64,000 nt of DNA, from positions 124,001 to 188,000 of the forward strand of contig JAGRPI010000023.1 of NCBI GenBank assembly GCA_019449635.1. The letters run 5' to 3'. The stretch is from Candidatus Ferrigenium bremense (GTDB taxonomy: Bacteria; Pseudomonadota; Gammaproteobacteria; Burkholderiales; Gallionellaceae). This document shows, one piece after another, positions 25,527 through 33,954 of the stretch (within the stretch, counting starts at the first letter, position 1; every line of letters starts with the position of its first letter). Position numbers and translations under genes: made by a program. Under the pieces are notes generated by a model that worked only from the letters and a program-made list of their open reading frames with translations, was not told where the DNA came from and searched no databases.

Positions 25527-26258
25527 CTACCTAAAATCTCCCCACAGCGTTTGCAACGCGGCCAGCCCGGCCACTGCCGCGGTCTCGGTGCGCAGCACGC
25601 GCGCTCCCAGTCGTATTGGGCTAAAGCCACACCGCAACGCGCTGTCGCTCTCCGCCTGGGTAAAACCGCCCTCTGCACCGATCAGCAACACGACCTCGCC
25701 CTGCGGCTTCTCCCGGCCATGCAGCGAGGCCGCGCCCTGCGGCAGCAGCATGAGTTTTGTGGCCGGCAGCTCTTTCGTCTGTTGCAGCCACGCCATGATG
25801 TCCAGCGGCGCGTGTATCTCCGGCAACCTGTTGCGCCCGCACTGCTCGCAGGCGGAGATGGCGACCTGCCGCCAGTGCTCGAGGCGCTTAGCGGCTCGTT
25901 CGGCGGACAGCCTCGCGACGCTGCGTTCGGTGTCGAGCGGCTGGATCTCCGCGACGCCCAGTTCGGTGGCTTTCTGGATCACCCAATCCATCTTCTCGCT
26001 GCTCGACAGCGCTTGCGCCAGCATGACCGGCAACGGCGATTCGCGGTCGGCGTTGACGGCGGTGATCTCGCCGACAACCACGCGCTTGCCGCCGAGTTCG
26101 GCAATGACGCCGTGACATTCATTGCCGAGCCCATCGAAGATTTCCACGCGGTTTCCCTCGCGCAGGCGCAATACGCGCGCGGCATGGTGCGCCGCATCCG
26201 GCGGCAAATCGAACGAGCCGCCGAACGGCAGCGGTGGGGGACAGTAGAAGCGCGGCAT
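25527..26258 (-). CDS. rsmE: 16S rRNA (uracil1498-N3)-methyltransferase
   Basis: The 243-residue SPOUT methyltransferase has the RsmE motifs HHAARVLRLREG (N-terminal PUA-like domain), QKATELGVAEIQPL, QCGRNRLPEIHAP, LLIGAEGGFTQAE and the knot motif LGARVLRTETAA. It methylates U1498 of 16S rRNA. It is a single gene with the tautomerase downstream on the same strand. Confidence 0.95.
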   Translation of the reverse strand: MPRFYCPPPLPFGGSFDLPPDAAHHAARVLRLREGNRVEIFDGLGNECHGVIAELGGKRVVVGEITAVNADRESPLPVMLAQALSSSEKMDWVIQKATELGVAEIQPLDTERSVARLSAERAAKRLEHWRQVAISACEQCGRNRLPEIHAPLDIMAWLQQTKELPATKLMLLPQGAASLHGREKPQGEVVLLIGAEGGFTQAESDSALRCGFSPIRLGARVLRTETAAVAGLAALQTLWGDFR

Positions 26259-26330
26259 GATGAAGGTAGGAAGTCAAAAAGTTCGGCGTGATAATATAAC
26301 GCCCCCAAGAGATGTTGTCAGGGATATAAA

Positions 26331-26888
26331 ATGGTCAGTCTGCAACCTCCACTATGCGATTTCGGCTGGAAAGCCCGCGATTTCGACCTTCAAGGCGTGG
26401 ATGGCCGGCGCTACAACCTCGCCAGGGCGCGCGGCACGAACGGCCTGCTGGTGATGTTCATCTGCAACCATTGCCCCTATGTGAAATCCATCCGCGACCG
26501 CATCGTGCGCGACACGCGCGAGCTGCAACAGCACGGTATCAACAGCATCGCCATCATGTCCAACGATCCCGCCGAATACGCGGAAGACTCGTTCGATAAC
26601 ATGCGGCTGGTGGCGCAACAATACGGCTACCCTTTCCCCTATGTGTGGGACGAGACCCAGCAGGTCGCGAAGGATTACGGCGCGGTATGCACGCCGGATT
26701 TCTTCGGCTTCAACGCCGATCTGGAACTGCAATACCGCGGCCGGCTGGACGCATCGCGCAAGGAAGCGGCTGCCGATGCGCCGCGTGACCTGTTCGATGC
26801 GATGCTGCAAATTGCTAAAACCGGACAGGGGCCGCGCGAGCAGATCGCCAGCATGGGCTGTTCCATTAAATGGAAAGGTGAAGCATGA
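26331..26888 (+). CDS. Thioredoxin-fold peroxiredoxin-like protein (AhpC/TSA type)
   Basis: The 185-residue protein shows the thioredoxin-like strand-helix motif LVMFICNHCPYVKSI, with a CNHC pair in the active-site position, then DPAEYAEDSFDNM and GAVCTPDFFGFN with the cis-Pro region. The family is common in bacteria with unestablished substrates, probably thiol-disulfide redox. The ATG at 26331 was chosen; AGGG lies 9-12 bases upstream. The next gene starts 22 bases downstream. Confidence 0.85.
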   Translation: MVSLQPPLCDFGWKARDFDLQGVDGRRYNLARARGTNGLLVMFICNHCPYVKSIRDRIVRDTRELQQHGINSIAIMSNDPAEYAEDSFDNMRLVAQQYGYPFPYVWDETQQVAKDYGAVCTPDFFGFNADLELQYRGRLDASRKEAAADAPRDLFDAMLQIAKTGQGPREQIASMGCSIKWKGEA

Positions 26889-26910
26889 GCGGCAAATGGA
26901 AGGAAGCAGC

Positions 26911-27726
26911 ATGACACGCACCGCCGCACGCGGCATGAGCGCGACGCTCAAGGCGGTGGTCGCCGCAGTCAAGCTGGTCGCGGCGGAGGAGATCATGCCA
27001 CGCTATCTCAAGGTGGCGCATCAGCGCAAAAGCGACGGCAGCGTATGTACCGAGGCGGATACCGCCGCGCAGACCGCCCTGACCAAAAAGTTGCAAGCCA
27101 TCCTCAACGTGCCGGTGCTGGGCGAGGAAATGCCTGACGCGGAACAACATGCGATATGGCAATCCGGCAACGAAGACCTGTGGTGCATCGACCCGATCGA
27201 CGGGACTTCCAATTTCGTGCGCGGCCTGCCCTATTTTGCGGTGTCCGTTGCGCTGTTACGCAAAGGCAAGAGCCAACTGGGCGTGGTGTACGACCCGGTG
27301 GCGGACGAAATGTTTGCCGCCGAATCGGGTAAGGGCGCATTCCTGAACGGCGAAATGCTGGTGAAGCGCGAAGCAGCGGGCTCGTTGCAGCAGGCCCTGG
27401 CAAATGTCGACCTGAAGCGCCTGGGCGCCAGGCTGGTCACGCAACTGGCATCCCATCCGCCCTATTCTTCGCAGCGCAACTTCGGCGCAAGCGCGCTCGA
27501 CTGGTGCTACACCGCTGCCGGGCGCTATGACGTGTATTTGCATGGTGGGCAGAAACTCTGGGATTACGCCGCCGGCTTGCTGGTCTTGCTGGAAGCGGGC
27601 GGCCATGCCTGCTGCGTCGAAAGCGACGATTTCGCCCAGGGCGATGTCTGGCAGCGCTCGGTGATTGCGGCCAGCGACAAACAGCTGTTCGACGAATGGA
27701 AGAACTGGATACGCGCACAGCGATGA
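26911..27726 (+). CDS. Inositol monophosphatase-family phosphatase
   Basis: The 271-residue protein has the metal-binding motifs of the IMPase/FBPase superfamily: GEEMPD, DLWCIDPIDGTSNFVRG (DPIDGT) and KLWDYAAGLLVLLEAGG. Substrates in the family include inositol phosphate, histidinol phosphate and 3'(2'),5'-bisphosphonucleotides, and this member cannot be assigned. The start at 26911 has AAGGAAG 4-10 bases upstream; an in-frame ATG at 26896 is possible. It is probably co-transcribed with the peroxiredoxin-like gene. Confidence 0.87.
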   Translation: MTRTAARGMSATLKAVVAAVKLVAAEEIMPRYLKVAHQRKSDGSVCTEADTAAQTALTKKLQAILNVPVLGEEMPDAEQHAIWQSGNEDLWCIDPIDGTSNFVRGLPYFAVSVALLRKGKSQLGVVYDPVADEMFAAESGKGAFLNGEMLVKREAAGSLQQALANVDLKRLGARLVTQLASHPPYSSQRNFGASALDWCYTAAGRYDVYLHGGQKLWDYAAGLLVLLEAGGHACCVESDDFAQGDVWQRSVIAASDKQLFDEWKNWIRAQR

Positions 27727-27741
27727 ACATGAACCGCAATC

Positions 27742-27852
27742 AGCCACGGATAGGCACGGATAGAAGATTCGTTCGGCAAAACCGGGTTGACGGGTGCCTG
27801 AGGCGATTCGTTGACTCGATTATCCGTGAACATCCGTGTCTATCCGTGGCTG
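27742..27852. repeat. Family B element, copy 3
   Basis: Left arm CCACGGATAGGCACGGAT, right arm ATCCGTGTCTATCCGTGG with an extra ATCCGTGA unit, and a unique centre. It fills the gap before trkA. Confidence 0.75.
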
Positions 27853-27880
27853 AATTATTTTTTCAGGGGTGGCGCAGAGC

Positions 27881-29254
27881 ATGAAAATACTGATACTCGG
27901 AGCAGGACAGGTCGGCTCTACGGTGGCGGAAAGCCTGGTGAGCGAGGCGAACGACATCACCGTCGTGGATTCCGATGGCGAAAAACTGCGCCAACTGCAG
28001 GACCGGCTGGACTTGCGCACCCTGACCGGCAACGCGGCTCATCCATCGATCCTCGAGCAGGCGGGCATCGCCGACACCGACATGCTGCTGGCCGTCACGC
28101 AAAGCGATGAAGTCAATCTGGTGGCCTGCAAGCTGGCGGCCAGCCTTTACAACACGCCGACGCGCATTGCCCGGATCAGAGCCACCGATTACCTGGAGCG
28201 CCAGGAGGTGTTCAGCATAGATAATTTCTGCGTGGATTTCTCGATCTGCCCGGAACAGATCCTCACCGAATACATCGTCAAGTTGATCGAATTTCCCGAG
28301 GCGCTGCAAGTGCTGGAATTCGCCGGCGGCAAGGCGTCGCTGGTCGCGGTGCGCGCCTTCGAGGGCGGACCGCTGGTGGGCAAGCCGCTGAACTTCCTGC
28401 GCAGCCACATGCCGCAGGTCGAAACCCGCGTCGCAGCGATCTTCCGCAAGGACCGTCCGCTTATTCCGGAAGGCAGCACCGTGATCGAGGATGGCGACGA
28501 AATCTTCTTCATCGCCGCGACCAACAACATCCGCAGCGTGCTCAACGAGATGCGCCGCATGGACAAACCCAGCAAGCGCGTGATGATCGTCGGCGGCGGC
28601 AATATCGGTCGCCGCCTGGCGATGGCGCTGGAACACGACTACCAGGTCAAGCTGATCGAACACAACAAGAAGTCGTGCGAGAAGCTGGCCGGCGAACTGA
28701 AAAAAACGCTGGTGCTCAATGGCGACGGCACGGACGAGAAGCTGATGCAGCAGGAGCATGTCGCCGAGGTCGATGTGTTCTGCGCGCTGACCAATGACGA
28801 CGAGAACAACATCATGTCCGCGCTGCTCGCCAAGCAGGGCGGCGCGCGCAAGGTGATCGCGCTGATCAACCGCAGCGCCTATGTCGGCCTGCTGCAGGGC
28901 GGCAAGATCGACATCGTGCTGTCCCCGGCGCATGTCACCATCGGTTCGCTGCTCGCCTATGTGCGCCAGGGCGACGTGGCGGTGGTGCACTCGCTGCGGC
29001 GCGGCGCGGCGGAAGCGCTGGAACTGGTGGCGCACGGCGACCGCCAGTCTTCCAAGGTGGTCGGCCGGCGCATCGACGAGATCGACCTGCCCAAGGGCGC
29101 AACCATCGGCGCGATCGTGCGCGGCGATGAGGTCATCATGGGGCATCACGACACGCTGATCGAGGCGGAGGACCATGTCATCGTGTTCGTCATCGACAAG
29201 CGGATGGTGAAAAAGGTCGAGAAACTGTTTCAGGTCAGCATCGGGTTCTTCTGA
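27881..29254 (+). CDS. trkA: Trk potassium uptake system NAD-binding protein TrkA
   Basis: This 457-residue cytoplasmic regulator has two RCK units, each with a Rossmann NAD motif: MKILILGAGQVGSTVA at the N-terminus and RVMIVGGGNIGRRLA about residue 230. A TrkA_C domain follows each. It gates the TrkH potassium channel in the membrane. The ATG at 27881 is preferred over an in-frame GTG (27869), since MKILILGAG is the family start. The stop overlaps the trkH ATG by one base. Confidence 0.96.
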   Translation: MKILILGAGQVGSTVAESLVSEANDITVVDSDGEKLRQLQDRLDLRTLTGNAAHPSILEQAGIADTDMLLAVTQSDEVNLVACKLAASLYNTPTRIARIRATDYLERQEVFSIDNFCVDFSICPEQILTEYIVKLIEFPEALQVLEFAGGKASLVAVRAFEGGPLVGKPLNFLRSHMPQVETRVAAIFRKDRPLIPEGSTVIEDGDEIFFIAATNNIRSVLNEMRRMDKPSKRVMIVGGGNIGRRLAMALEHDYQVKLIEHNKKSCEKLAGELKKTLVLNGDGTDEKLMQQEHVAEVDVFCALTNDDENNIMSALLAKQGGARKVIALINRSAYVGLLQGGKIDIVLSPAHVTIGSLLAYVRQGDVAVVHSLRRGAAEALELVAHGDRQSSKVVGRRIDEIDLPKGATIGAIVRGDEVIMGHHDTLIEAEDHVIVFVIDKRMVKKVEKLFQVSIGFF

Positions 29255-30714
29255 TGGGGCGCGCACTGACCGTTTTTCACGCGCTGGGCCTGATGCTGGT
29301 GATGTTCAGCGCGGCTTACCTCATGCCGGTCGCCGCCGCGCTGATCTACGCCGACTACACCATGCTGCTGGACTTCCTGCTGGCGATGGTGTGGACCGCG
29401 ACCGCCGGGGTATTGATGTGGATGCTGACGCGCCGCCACAAGGGCGAGCTATCGATCCGCCACGGCTACCTGCTGGTGGTCGCGATGTGGACGGCGATGC
29501 CGGCCTTCGCCACGATCCCGCTGCTGTTGATGCTCCCCGGGCTGTCGTTCACCGATGCCTATTTCGAGACCATATCCGGCATGACCACCACCGGCGCGAC
29601 CGTGCTGACCGGACTGGACACCCTGCCACCGGCGATCAACGTGTGGCGGCATGAACTGAACTGGCTCGGCGGGCTGGGCATCATCGTGCTGGCGGTGGCG
29701 GTGCTGCCGCTGCTCGGCATCGGCGGACGCCAGCTGTTCAAGGCGGAGACGCCGGGGCCGATGAAGGAATCCGCGCTGACACCGCGCATCGCCGACACGG
29801 CGCGCAACCTGTGGGCGGTGTATGTTGCGATCACGCTGGCCTGCATCGGCGCATTGAAGTGGGCGGGCATGGATTGGCTGGATGCAATCTGCCATGCTTT
29901 TGCGGCATTGTCGCTGGGCGGATTCTCCACGCACGATGCCAGCATCGGCTATTTCAATTCGCCGCTGATCGAGTTCGTGCTGATCGTATTCATGTTGATT
30001 GCGGCAATCAATTTCGCCTCGCATTTTCTGGCGTGGCGCGGCAAGAGCCTGCGTGTCTATCTGCACGATGCGGAGGCGGTGGCGACGGTTATCCTGATTT
30101 TGGGCAGCTGCATCGGTATAGGGGTGTTCCTGTGGTGGCAGAATGTTTATCCGGATTTCTGGACAGCGTTGCGCCATGCCAGTTTCAATCTGGTGTCGAT
30201 GGCGACGGATTGCGGCTTCGCCAGCGTGGACTTCAACCAGTGGCCGATCTTCGCGCCGCTGTGGATGTTGTTCCTGAGCTGTATCGCGGTGAGTTCCGGC
30301 TCCACCGGCGGCGGCATAAAGATGATCCGTACGCTGGTGCTGTTCAAGCAGGCCGGGCGCGAGTTTGTCAAATTGCTGCATCCCGCAGCGGTCAACCCGA
30401 TGAAGATCGGCGGGCATGTCGTGCCCAACAACATCGTGTTCGCGGTGCTGGGTTTCATCTTCCTGTATTTTATGAGCGTGGCAACGCTGACCTTTGTGTT
30501 GCTGATCAGCGGGCTGGATTTTATCTCCGCATTCTCCGCGATCATTGCCTGCATCAATAATGCTGGCCCGGGTTTGAGCCAGGTCGGCCCGGCAGGCAAC
30601 TATGCGGGGCTGACCAATTTCCAGACCTGGGTATGCGCCTTTGCCATGCTGATCGGGCGCCTGGAGATCTTCACCGTGCTGATCCTGTTTACCCCGGCTT
30701 TCTGGCGGCGGTAA
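29254..30714 (+). CDS. trkH: Trk potassium uptake channel subunit TrkH
   Basis: This 486-residue polytopic membrane protein has the four pore-like selectivity loops of the TrkH/KtrB family, including SGMTTTGATVL, SLGGFSTHDAS, ATDCGFASVDF and CINNAGPGL. It forms the potassium channel partner of TrkA. The gene overlaps trkA by one base, so the two are an operon. Confidence 0.96.
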   Translation: MGRALTVFHALGLMLVMFSAAYLMPVAAALIYADYTMLLDFLLAMVWTATAGVLMWMLTRRHKGELSIRHGYLLVVAMWTAMPAFATIPLLLMLPGLSFTDAYFETISGMTTTGATVLTGLDTLPPAINVWRHELNWLGGLGIIVLAVAVLPLLGIGGRQLFKAETPGPMKESALTPRIADTARNLWAVYVAITLACIGALKWAGMDWLDAICHAFAALSLGGFSTHDASIGYFNSPLIEFVLIVFMLIAAINFASHFLAWRGKSLRVYLHDAEAVATVILILGSCIGIGVFLWWQNVYPDFWTALRHASFNLVSMATDCGFASVDFNQWPIFAPLWMLFLSCIAVSSGSTGGGIKMIRTLVLFKQAGREFVKLLHPAAVNPMKIGGHVVPNNIVFAVLGFIFLYFMSVATLTFVLLISGLDFISAFSAIIACINNAGPGLSQVGPAGNYAGLTNFQTWVCAFAMLIGRLEIFTVLILFTPAFWRR

Positions 30715-30834
30715 TTGCGCCCCGCTTGAGCCCGAACAGATTGAGGTTTACCCCTTAATTCTGCGGTTGGGCCGAATGGCTGCCAAGTTAGCATTGGAGC
30801 CGCAAGCCGCTCGAAAAAACCGGGCAGGCATCTG

Positions 30835-31275
30835 ATGTCGGACAGGGAGGTAAGATTGGTCGAGGATCTGCCATTGTCGGGGAAAAAAGTATTGCTGATC
30901 GACGACAGCAACACCATCCGGCGCAGCGGCGAGATTTTCCTGTCGCAGGCGGGATGCCAGGTCGTATTGTCCGAGGACGGCTTTGACGGTCTGTCCAAGG
31001 TAGTCGAACATCAACCCGATCTGATCTTTGTGGATGTGATCATGCCGCGCCTCGATGGCTATCAGACCTGCGTCCTGATCAAGAACCACCCCCGCTACAG
31101 AAATATCCCGATAGTCATGCTGACCAGCAAAGATTCCCTATTCGACCGCGCACGCGCCAAGCTGGCCGGCTCGAAGCAATACCTGATCAAGCCCTTCACC
31201 AAAAAAAGCCTGGTGGAGGCCGTCATTGCCCATGCGTGCCAACCAAAGGAACAGATCAATGGCAATCAAGATTGA
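30835..31275 (+). CDS. pilG: Twitching-motility response regulator (PilG-like)
   Basis: This stand-alone receiver of about 146 residues has VLLIDDSNTIRRS, the phospho-acceptor Asp in IFVDVIMPRLDG, MLTSKD and the KPFTKKSL Lys motif. PilG relays signals of the Pil-Chp chemosensory pathway to type IV pilus extension. An in-frame TTG at 30856 has a better Shine-Dalgarno (GGGAGG) than the ATG at 30835, so the protein may be seven residues shorter. First gene of the pil cluster. Confidence 0.87.
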   Translation: MSDREVRLVEDLPLSGKKVLLIDDSNTIRRSGEIFLSQAGCQVVLSEDGFDGLSKVVEHQPDLIFVDVIMPRLDGYQTCVLIKNHPRYRNIPIVMLTSKDSLFDRARAKLAGSKQYLIKPFTKKSLVEAVIAHACQPKEQINGNQD

Positions 31276-31337
31276 CGGGATTGCCAGCCGGCGGCCTGCA
31301 TGGCAAATGCCCGCGCATCCGGATCGCCAGAGGCTCC

Positions 31338-31880
31338 ATGTCCAAACGGCTTAATCTGCGCGAATTCCAGCAGGACCTGATCGACCGCATGCAGGCCAAA
31401 AGCCGCGCTGGAGATCAGATATCCACGATGGGCGTGCAAATAGCGGAACAAAACTGGCTGGTCGATATGCATGATATCAGCGGGATATTGCCGCTGCCGC
31501 CACTGACTGCGGCTCCGCTCACCAAGCCGTGGTTCCTTGGCGTGATCAGCGTGCGCGGTGTGCTGTACGGCGTGACCGACATGGCCGCCTATCAGCAAAT
31601 GGGCAAGGCCACTTCGACTGGCTCAGGACGGGCCACTTCGACTGGCTCAGGACAGGCATCGGGAGCGGCTGCCAACCGCGTCCTGCTGGTTGCAGAGCGC
31701 CACGCGGTCAATGCGGCATTGCTGGTGGATCGCGCGCTGGGTTTGCGCAACGCCCGCTTATGGGCACAAAGCGAGGTTGATGGGCAGATCCGCTATTACG
31801 ACGAACAGGGAAATCCCTGGTACAAACTGGATATGGCTGGCTTGCTTGGGCGGCCGGATTTTTTGCAGATCAGCGCCTGA
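31338..31880 (+). CDS. pilI: CheW-like adaptor (PilI-like) with a repeat insertion
   Basis: The 180-residue protein has the CheW-fold pattern (NWLVDMHDISGILPLPPLT, LGVISVRGVLYGVTDM, VDRALGLRN). PilI couples the receptor PilJ to the ChpA kinase. Residues of the type KATSTGSGRATSTGSGQAS (about 91-109) are encoded by two tandem copies of a CTTCGACTGGCTCAGGAC repeat (31605-31655) and look inserted at a loop. The start at 31338 was chosen because the upstream frame overlaps pilG and lacks family similarity. Confidence 0.85.
   Translation: MSKRLNLREFQQDLIDRMQAKSRAGDQISTMGVQIAEQNWLVDMHDISGILPLPPLTAAPLTKPWFLGVISVRGVLYGVTDMAAYQQMGKATSTGSGRATSTGSGQASGAAANRVLLVAERHAVNAALLVDRALGLRNARLWAQSEVDGQIRYYDEQGNPWYKLDMAGLLGRPDFLQISA
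31605..31655 (+). repeat. Tandem CTTCGACTGGCTCAGGAC repeat inside pilI
   Basis: Two copies of a dispersed repeat of the TTCGACTGGCTCAGGACAG type read in frame as ATSTGSG. A related sequence lies in nirB (50908-50966). Confidence 0.75.
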
Positions 31881-31901
31881 CAACCAGTGTGAGGGAAACA
31901 T

Positions 31902-33935
31902 ATGGCATTCAAACTGGCGTTACCAGAATTCAAGCTGCCCGGTAAAAAAACCGCCGGGGCGAATCAGGAAAGCGGAGGCGCAGCACGCCCTGCCGCGCCG
32001 GTTTCTGGACGCCCTTCGGTTTCCCGGAAAATAAGATGGCTGAGCGGTTCGCTGGTGCTGTTCTTCGCCGTCGCGGCCGCGGCGGCTTACGTCAACAGCC
32101 GTGAGGCGGGCTACATCGCGCGCTACCTGACGCAATCCGGCAAACTGCTGATGCTGTCCCAGCGCCTGGCCAAGGATGCGCAATTGAGCGCGCTGGGAGA
32201 CGCTTCGGCGTTTCAGGCGCTGACCCAGAGCAAGGAAAATTTTGCCGGCATCCTGCATTTGCTGGACAAGGGGGATGGCAGTTTGCCGGCTACCGGCGGC
32301 GCGGCCCGCGAAGTGCTGAATGAATTGATGGTGAGCGCAAACCGGACGCTGGCGGATGCGCAGGCGCTGGAAGAAGGCCGTCTCGGCCTGGTGACATTGG
32401 GCGCTACCGTGGCCGGGATCGAAGCCACGAGCACCGAGTTCCGCAACCTGACCCAAGGGCTGATCGGATCTGCCGGCAACACGAAAAAGGAACACACTGT
32501 CCGCTTTGCCCTGTCCGTGGAACGGATCGCCAAAGATGCCGCATGGGCATTGGCGGCCGATGTCTCCCTGGAACAACTGGCTGCACTGGGTAGCGAGACC
32601 GCCGCCGCCGAAGAAAGCCTGGCCGTGATGCCGGCGGCGGACCCGACGACCCAGCGGCTGGTGGCCCTGTTCGAGCCATACCGCAACAATATCAGGATAC
32701 TGGGCGCACAATCTGCCGGGCTGGTGAAGGCGAAAAGCGCCGCCAAATCGATCTCGGGCAACATCGACCTGGTGTTGGCGAAAAGCCAGCAGCTGATCGA
32801 CGCGTACCAATCGGGCCTGGTCGTGCGCATTTCCGGCGCGGTTGCGGTAGCGGCCGGAATGCTGGTGTTATTGCAACTGCTGGTCCTGGCAAAAGTCTAT
32901 CTGAACGATTCGCGCCAGCGCGCCGAGGAAGCGGAAGATTCCAACCGGCGCAACCAGGATGCCATCCAGCGCCTGATGGGCGAATTGAGCGAACTGGCGG
33001 AAGGTGATTTGACGGTGCGCGCCACGGTGTCGGAGGGTGTCACCGGCGCGATCGCCGACGCGGTGAATTACACCACCGAAGAATTGCGCAAACTGGTGGC
33101 GCGCATCATGGTTGCAGCCGACCAGATGGGACACGCGACGCGGCAGGCCGAGCAGATCTCCCGGGGACTGCTGGATGCGGCGCAAAAACAGGCGGGAGAA
33201 ATCAGGAAAGCCGGAGAGTCGGTGCAATCGATGGCCGGATCGATCCGGGAAGTGAACAGCAGCGCCACCAAGGCGACCGGGGTCGGGCAACGCACCCTGG
33301 CGGCAACCGAGCTGGGCAGCCAGGCGGTGCGCAATACCATCGCCGGCATGGACGGCATCCGCGAACAGATCCAGGAAACCTCCAAACGCATCAAACGCCT
33401 AGGCGAAAGCTCGCAGGAGATCGGCGAGATCGTGGACCTGATCTCCGACATCACCGAGCTGACCAACGTGCTGGCATTGAATGCGGCGATCCAGGCTGTC
33501 TCTGCCGGCGAGGCGGGGCGCGGTTTTTCGGTGGTGGCGGAGGAAGTGCAACGCCTCGCGGAACGTTCCGCAGAGGCGACCAAACAGATCGGCGCGCTGG
33601 TAAAGACCATCCAGGGCGACACCCAGGATGCCATCGCGGCGATGGAAAAGAGCACCTTGGGCGTGGTGGAAGGCGCGAAACTGTCCGACGTGGCCGGGCA
33701 GTCGCTGAAGGAGATCGAACAGGTATCCAGGGAACTGGCCTCGCTGATCGACGGCATCTCGATGTCCACCCAGGTGCAGACCGACATGGCCGGCAAGGTG
33801 GCACATGCGATGCGCAACATCCTGCAGATCACCCAGCAGGCCACCGACGGCACCCGGTTGACGGCCAATTCGGTCGCGCAACTCACCGACCTGTCCGCCG
33901 ACCTGAAGGGCTCGGTAGCGGGCTTCAAGTTGTAG
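31902..33935 (+). CDS. pilJ: Type IV pilus methyl-accepting chemotaxis protein (PilJ-like)
   Basis: This 677-residue receptor has membrane helices near residues 43-63 and 310-332, an intervening periplasmic region, a HAMP-like segment, and the cytoplasmic signalling hairpin with VLALNAAIQAVSAGEAGRGF and VVAEEVQRLAERS. PilJ senses surface or prey signals and controls ChpA. It lies between pilI and chpA, as in Pseudomonas, on the same strand. Confidence 0.92.
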   Translation: MAFKLALPEFKLPGKKTAGANQESGGAARPAAPVSGRPSVSRKIRWLSGSLVLFFAVAAAAAYVNSREAGYIARYLTQSGKLLMLSQRLAKDAQLSALGDASAFQALTQSKENFAGILHLLDKGDGSLPATGGAAREVLNELMVSANRTLADAQALEEGRLGLVTLGATVAGIEATSTEFRNLTQGLIGSAGNTKKEHTVRFALSVERIAKDAAWALAADVSLEQLAALGSETAAAEESLAVMPAADPTTQRLVALFEPYRNNIRILGAQSAGLVKAKSAAKSISGNIDLVLAKSQQLIDAYQSGLVVRISGAVAVAAGMLVLLQLLVLAKVYLNDSRQRAEEAEDSNRRNQDAIQRLMGELSELAEGDLTVRATVSEGVTGAIADAVNYTTEELRKLVARIMVAADQMGHATRQAEQISRGLLDAAQKQAGEIRKAGESVQSMAGSIREVNSSATKATGVGQRTLAATELGSQAVRNTIAGMDGIREQIQETSKRIKRLGESSQEIGEIVDLISDITELTNVLALNAAIQAVSAGEAGRGFSVVAEEVQRLAERSAEATKQIGALVKTIQGDTQDAIAAMEKSTLGVVEGAKLSDVAGQSLKEIEQVSRELASLIDGISMSTQVQTDMAGKVAHAMRNILQITQQATDGTRLTANSVAQLTDLSADLKGSVAGFKL

Positions 33936-33954
33936 TCCCGGACCAGACTTGCTT

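Noticed and set aside
26885-26914. Nine-codon mini-frame before the IMPase gene
   Set aside because: Too short and overlaps the start region; no reason to treat it as a leader peptide.
27863-29266. 467-codon minus-strand frame opposite trkA
   Set aside because: Antisense shadow of trkA; GC-codon bias explains the absence of stops.
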